A stretch of DNA of 64,000 nucleotides from Burkholderiales bacterium UBA2647 (lineage in GTDB: Bacteria > Pseudomonadota > Gammaproteobacteria > Burkholderiales > Burkholderiaceae_E), in contig DENJ01000043.1 of assembly GCA_002359635.1 (NCBI GenBank), positions 10,216 through 74,215 on the forward strand, in the 5' to 3' direction. Shown one piece after another: positions 62,686 to 64,000 of the stretch. A program made the position numbers and the translations under genes. The number at the start of each line of letters is the position of its first letter. Position 1 is the stretch's first letter. Below the pieces are notes generated by a model. It was not told where the DNA came from. It worked only from the letters and a program-made list of their open reading frames with translations, and did not search any database.

Positions 62686-63165
62686 CTAAAAGTAGGCGAG
62701 CCAACGCCCCATCGCAATCACTGCGGCCCAACCGATGATCGAAAGTACCGCCTGTAGCCGAACGGTGAAGGAAAATGTTGCCCGGCTGTCTGTGGAGCCG
62801 GCGCCATGAGGCTTGATCGCTGCATGGAGCGCAGCAGCATTGATCCCAAGCAAAAAAATCAGGCAGATCTTCAATAGGAAAAGCCTCGATGCAATCAACG
62901 TTGCCGGCTGGGCGGCAAATAATAAAAAGCCTGTTGCCGCTGCCAATAGAAAACCTAGGAGTGTCACCGGGATAGCCCGGCGAAAGAGTTGCTGCGGGTG
63001 AAGGTCACGACCAAGGCCAATCAGACGTAGATCCAGCAACAATATCGAGCCAAAGAGGGTCGCGATTCCGAGCAGGTGGAACGTTTCAATGGTGGGGTAT
63101 AGCCAAACTGATTCGCGAATGATGGTCGAAAGCCAGCTTTGTTCAAAGGCCTGCATAGCCTGCAC
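62686..63165 (-). CDS. DUF6644-type membrane protein
   Basis: 159 aa with four hydrophobic segments. The N-terminus has WLYPTIETFHLLGIATLFGSILLLDLRLIG, a known pattern of the DUF6644/DUF2214-like group, with a His in the first TM. Function unknown. Followed upstream by a DUF6152-like gene (20-bp gap) on the same strand, a common pairing. Confidence 0.78.
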   Translation of the reverse strand: MQAMQAFEQSWLSTIIRESVWLYPTIETFHLLGIATLFGSILLLDLRLIGLGRDLHPQQLFRRAIPVTLLGFLLAAATGFLLFAAQPATLIASRLFLLKICLIFLLGINAAALHAAIKPHGAGSTDSRATFSFTVRLQAVLSIIGWAAVIAMGRWLAYF

Positions 63166-63185
63166 GTTATAAGCGCCAAAGGCTG

Positions 63186-63566
63186 TTATCGCAACTCGAC
63201 AGTCTTGCCCTCGGTGATGATCCGCTCAGCGCGCATCTCATCGGCCTTGCTGCGGTGCGGATAACCTTCCAAGGTCACGGTCGCCCCCGGTCTAATGTCC
63301 ATTTTCGCAAGCCCTCTGCTTTCCATGCGCGAGGGCGGCGCAAGCACAGCGAGCCAAGTTTTCCCGTCAACCTGCAGGCGTAGGTAGCCATGAGGATGCT
63401 CGTAACCAGACTCGGTCACTTTTCCTGTCAACTTCATGCCTCGGGTCGCATCGTATTCCGACCAGCCATGGTGCGCGTGAGCCACCGTCGAGGTCCCAAA
63501 GATCAAGCCAGCTACCACGATGGGCTTAAGGATCGATGGGATGATTGAGCGGGCCGAAAGTTCCAT
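63186..63566 (-). CDS. DUF6152-type secreted protein
   Basis: About 126 aa from the ATG at 63566 (AGGAG eight bases upstream; the ORF could start at 63587). Signal peptide (ILKPIVVAGLIFGTSTVAHA), then HHGWSEYDATRGMKLTGKVTESGYEHPHGYLRLQV, typical of a family of small periplasmic proteins of unknown function with conserved HHxW and PHG. The DUF6644-like gene follows. Confidence 0.82.
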   Translation of the reverse strand: MELSARSIIPSILKPIVVAGLIFGTSTVAHAHHGWSEYDATRGMKLTGKVTESGYEHPHGYLRLQVDGKTWLAVLAPPSRMESRGLAKMDIRPGATVTLEGYPHRSKADEMRAERIITEGKTVELR

Positions 63567-63661
63567 CGCATAGGCTCCTGAATTCATATTGATGCATCAA
63601 TGTATTCGTACTTCTACACGCCTTCGTATTATCCCTTCGGTCTTCGCGCGGAACACATCGT

Positions 63662-63823
63662 CTAACCGCCCATGACGATTTGGTGATCGCAGTGCCGAAA
63701 ATCCGCCGTCATTCCGAAGTAGCGCTGCAAACGCAATGCCGAATCCGCGGTGATCCCTCGCAGGGCCAGCCTTTCGAAACCTGATCCAGTTGGTACGGCA
63801 GACGTCAATTTTGGATCGGTCAT
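63662..63823 (-). pseudogene. Truncated HigA-like antitoxin remnant
   Basis: A frame from an ATG at 63823 (overlapping the preceding stop as ATGA) contains RGITADSALRLQRYFGMTADF. This is the signature second half of HigA-type antitoxins. The helix-turn-helix start is missing, and the end drifts to an unrelated tail (RHCDHQIVMGG). It has no toxin gene near. Likely a decayed fragment. Confidence 0.55.
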
Positions 63824-64000
63824 GGCTTTGCGTAGCTGTTGAGGTACGCCTCTGTCAGGGCATCTTGCAGTGGTCGATTGGCCACATATCCAGCGAGCGT
63901 CGCCGGGCGCTGAACGCCTGACTTCAACCGCGGGCAAGGTTCGGGCTCGCCCAGCACCATGGTCACGGGAATGCGCTCGGCATAAATGGGCAAGTCATAG
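63820..64000 (-). CDS. C-terminal end of an unrecognised gene (5' end beyond the window)
   Basis: The last 59 codons of a minus-strand gene, running off the right edge and ending with TGA at 63822-63820. Its sequence starts YDLPIYAERIPV and has GEPEPCPRL and LAGYVANRPLQDALTEAYLN. The family is not certain to me. The tail is well formed and overlaps the ATG of the HigA-like remnant, so the real gene probably ends here. Confidence 0.55.
   Translation of the reverse strand, partial: YDLPIYAERIPVTMVLGEPEPCPRLKSGVQRPATLAGYVANRPLQDALTEAYLNSYAKP

Overview
The window looks like chromosome of a betaproteobacterium of the order Burkholderiales, perhaps Alcaligenaceae-like. The reasons are the DUF2863 protein behind dnaQ, two orphan Bug-type (tripartite tricarboxylate) solute receptors, the sox gene order C-D-Y-Z-A-X-B-H and the mixed catabolic accessory genes. 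No rRNA, tRNA, CRISPR array, insertion sequence or phage gene was seen. The metabolic theme is use of reduced inorganic compounds by an organotroph: thiosulfate (Sox) and carbon monoxide (form I Cox).

Layout. 1-4.6 kb: 5'-truncated RND efflux pump, a DnaQ-type exonuclease and a DUF2863 protein, with overlapping ends. 4.6-14.5 kb: sox locus, with a divergent thioredoxin-like gene and ArsR-type soxR flanking a palindromic operator, then soxC, D, Y, Z, A, X, B, a SoxH-like metallohydrolase and a class II aldolase. 14.5-24.4 kb: GlpD-like oxidase, M20 peptidase, periplasmic alpha-carbonic anhydrase, TAXI-TRAP receptor and fused permease, ChaC-like cyclotransferase, epoxide hydrolase, lipase-like hydrolase and a 57-codon membrane ORF. 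24.5-30.4 kb: D-aminoacylase-like amidohydrolase, an orphan divergent FliG homologue, CBS protein, PsiE, an internally deleted acyl-CoA synthetase and a Bug receptor. 30.5-40 kb: DUF2062 protein, a complete Liv-type ABC importer, thioesterase, amidohydrolase, pdxA, a second Bug receptor and a small unknown gene. 40-47.1 kb: GST, GNAT, modCBA with divergent modE and a clear ModE palindrome, ogt and an Ada-AlkA fusion. 47.2-56 kb: paiB remnant, two small genes (one a paralogue of that at 39.8 kb), then coxM-S-L-D-E-F and a MobA-like nucleotidyltransferase. 56-64 kb: sirtuin, quinone-oxidoreductase-like MDR protein, atypical SDR, an acyltransferase-3/SGNH pair for polysaccharide acylation, two small envelope proteins and degraded sequence at the right edge.

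How the parts fit. SoxC and CoxL are both molybdenum enzymes. The window also carries Mo uptake (modABC), Mo sensing (modE) and Mo-cofactor maturation (coxD, coxE, coxF/XdhC, MobA-like), so it is close to self-sufficient for a Mo-dependent lithotrophic supplement. The least explained items are the FliG homologue without torque-helix charges, the duplicated 66-codon gene with a conserved leader, the stem-loops in the sox locus and the inverted repeats ahead of cox. Several short perfect or near-perfect tandem duplications (18-22 bp) and three gene remnants show local sequence decay. I did not find a clearly new multi-gene system.
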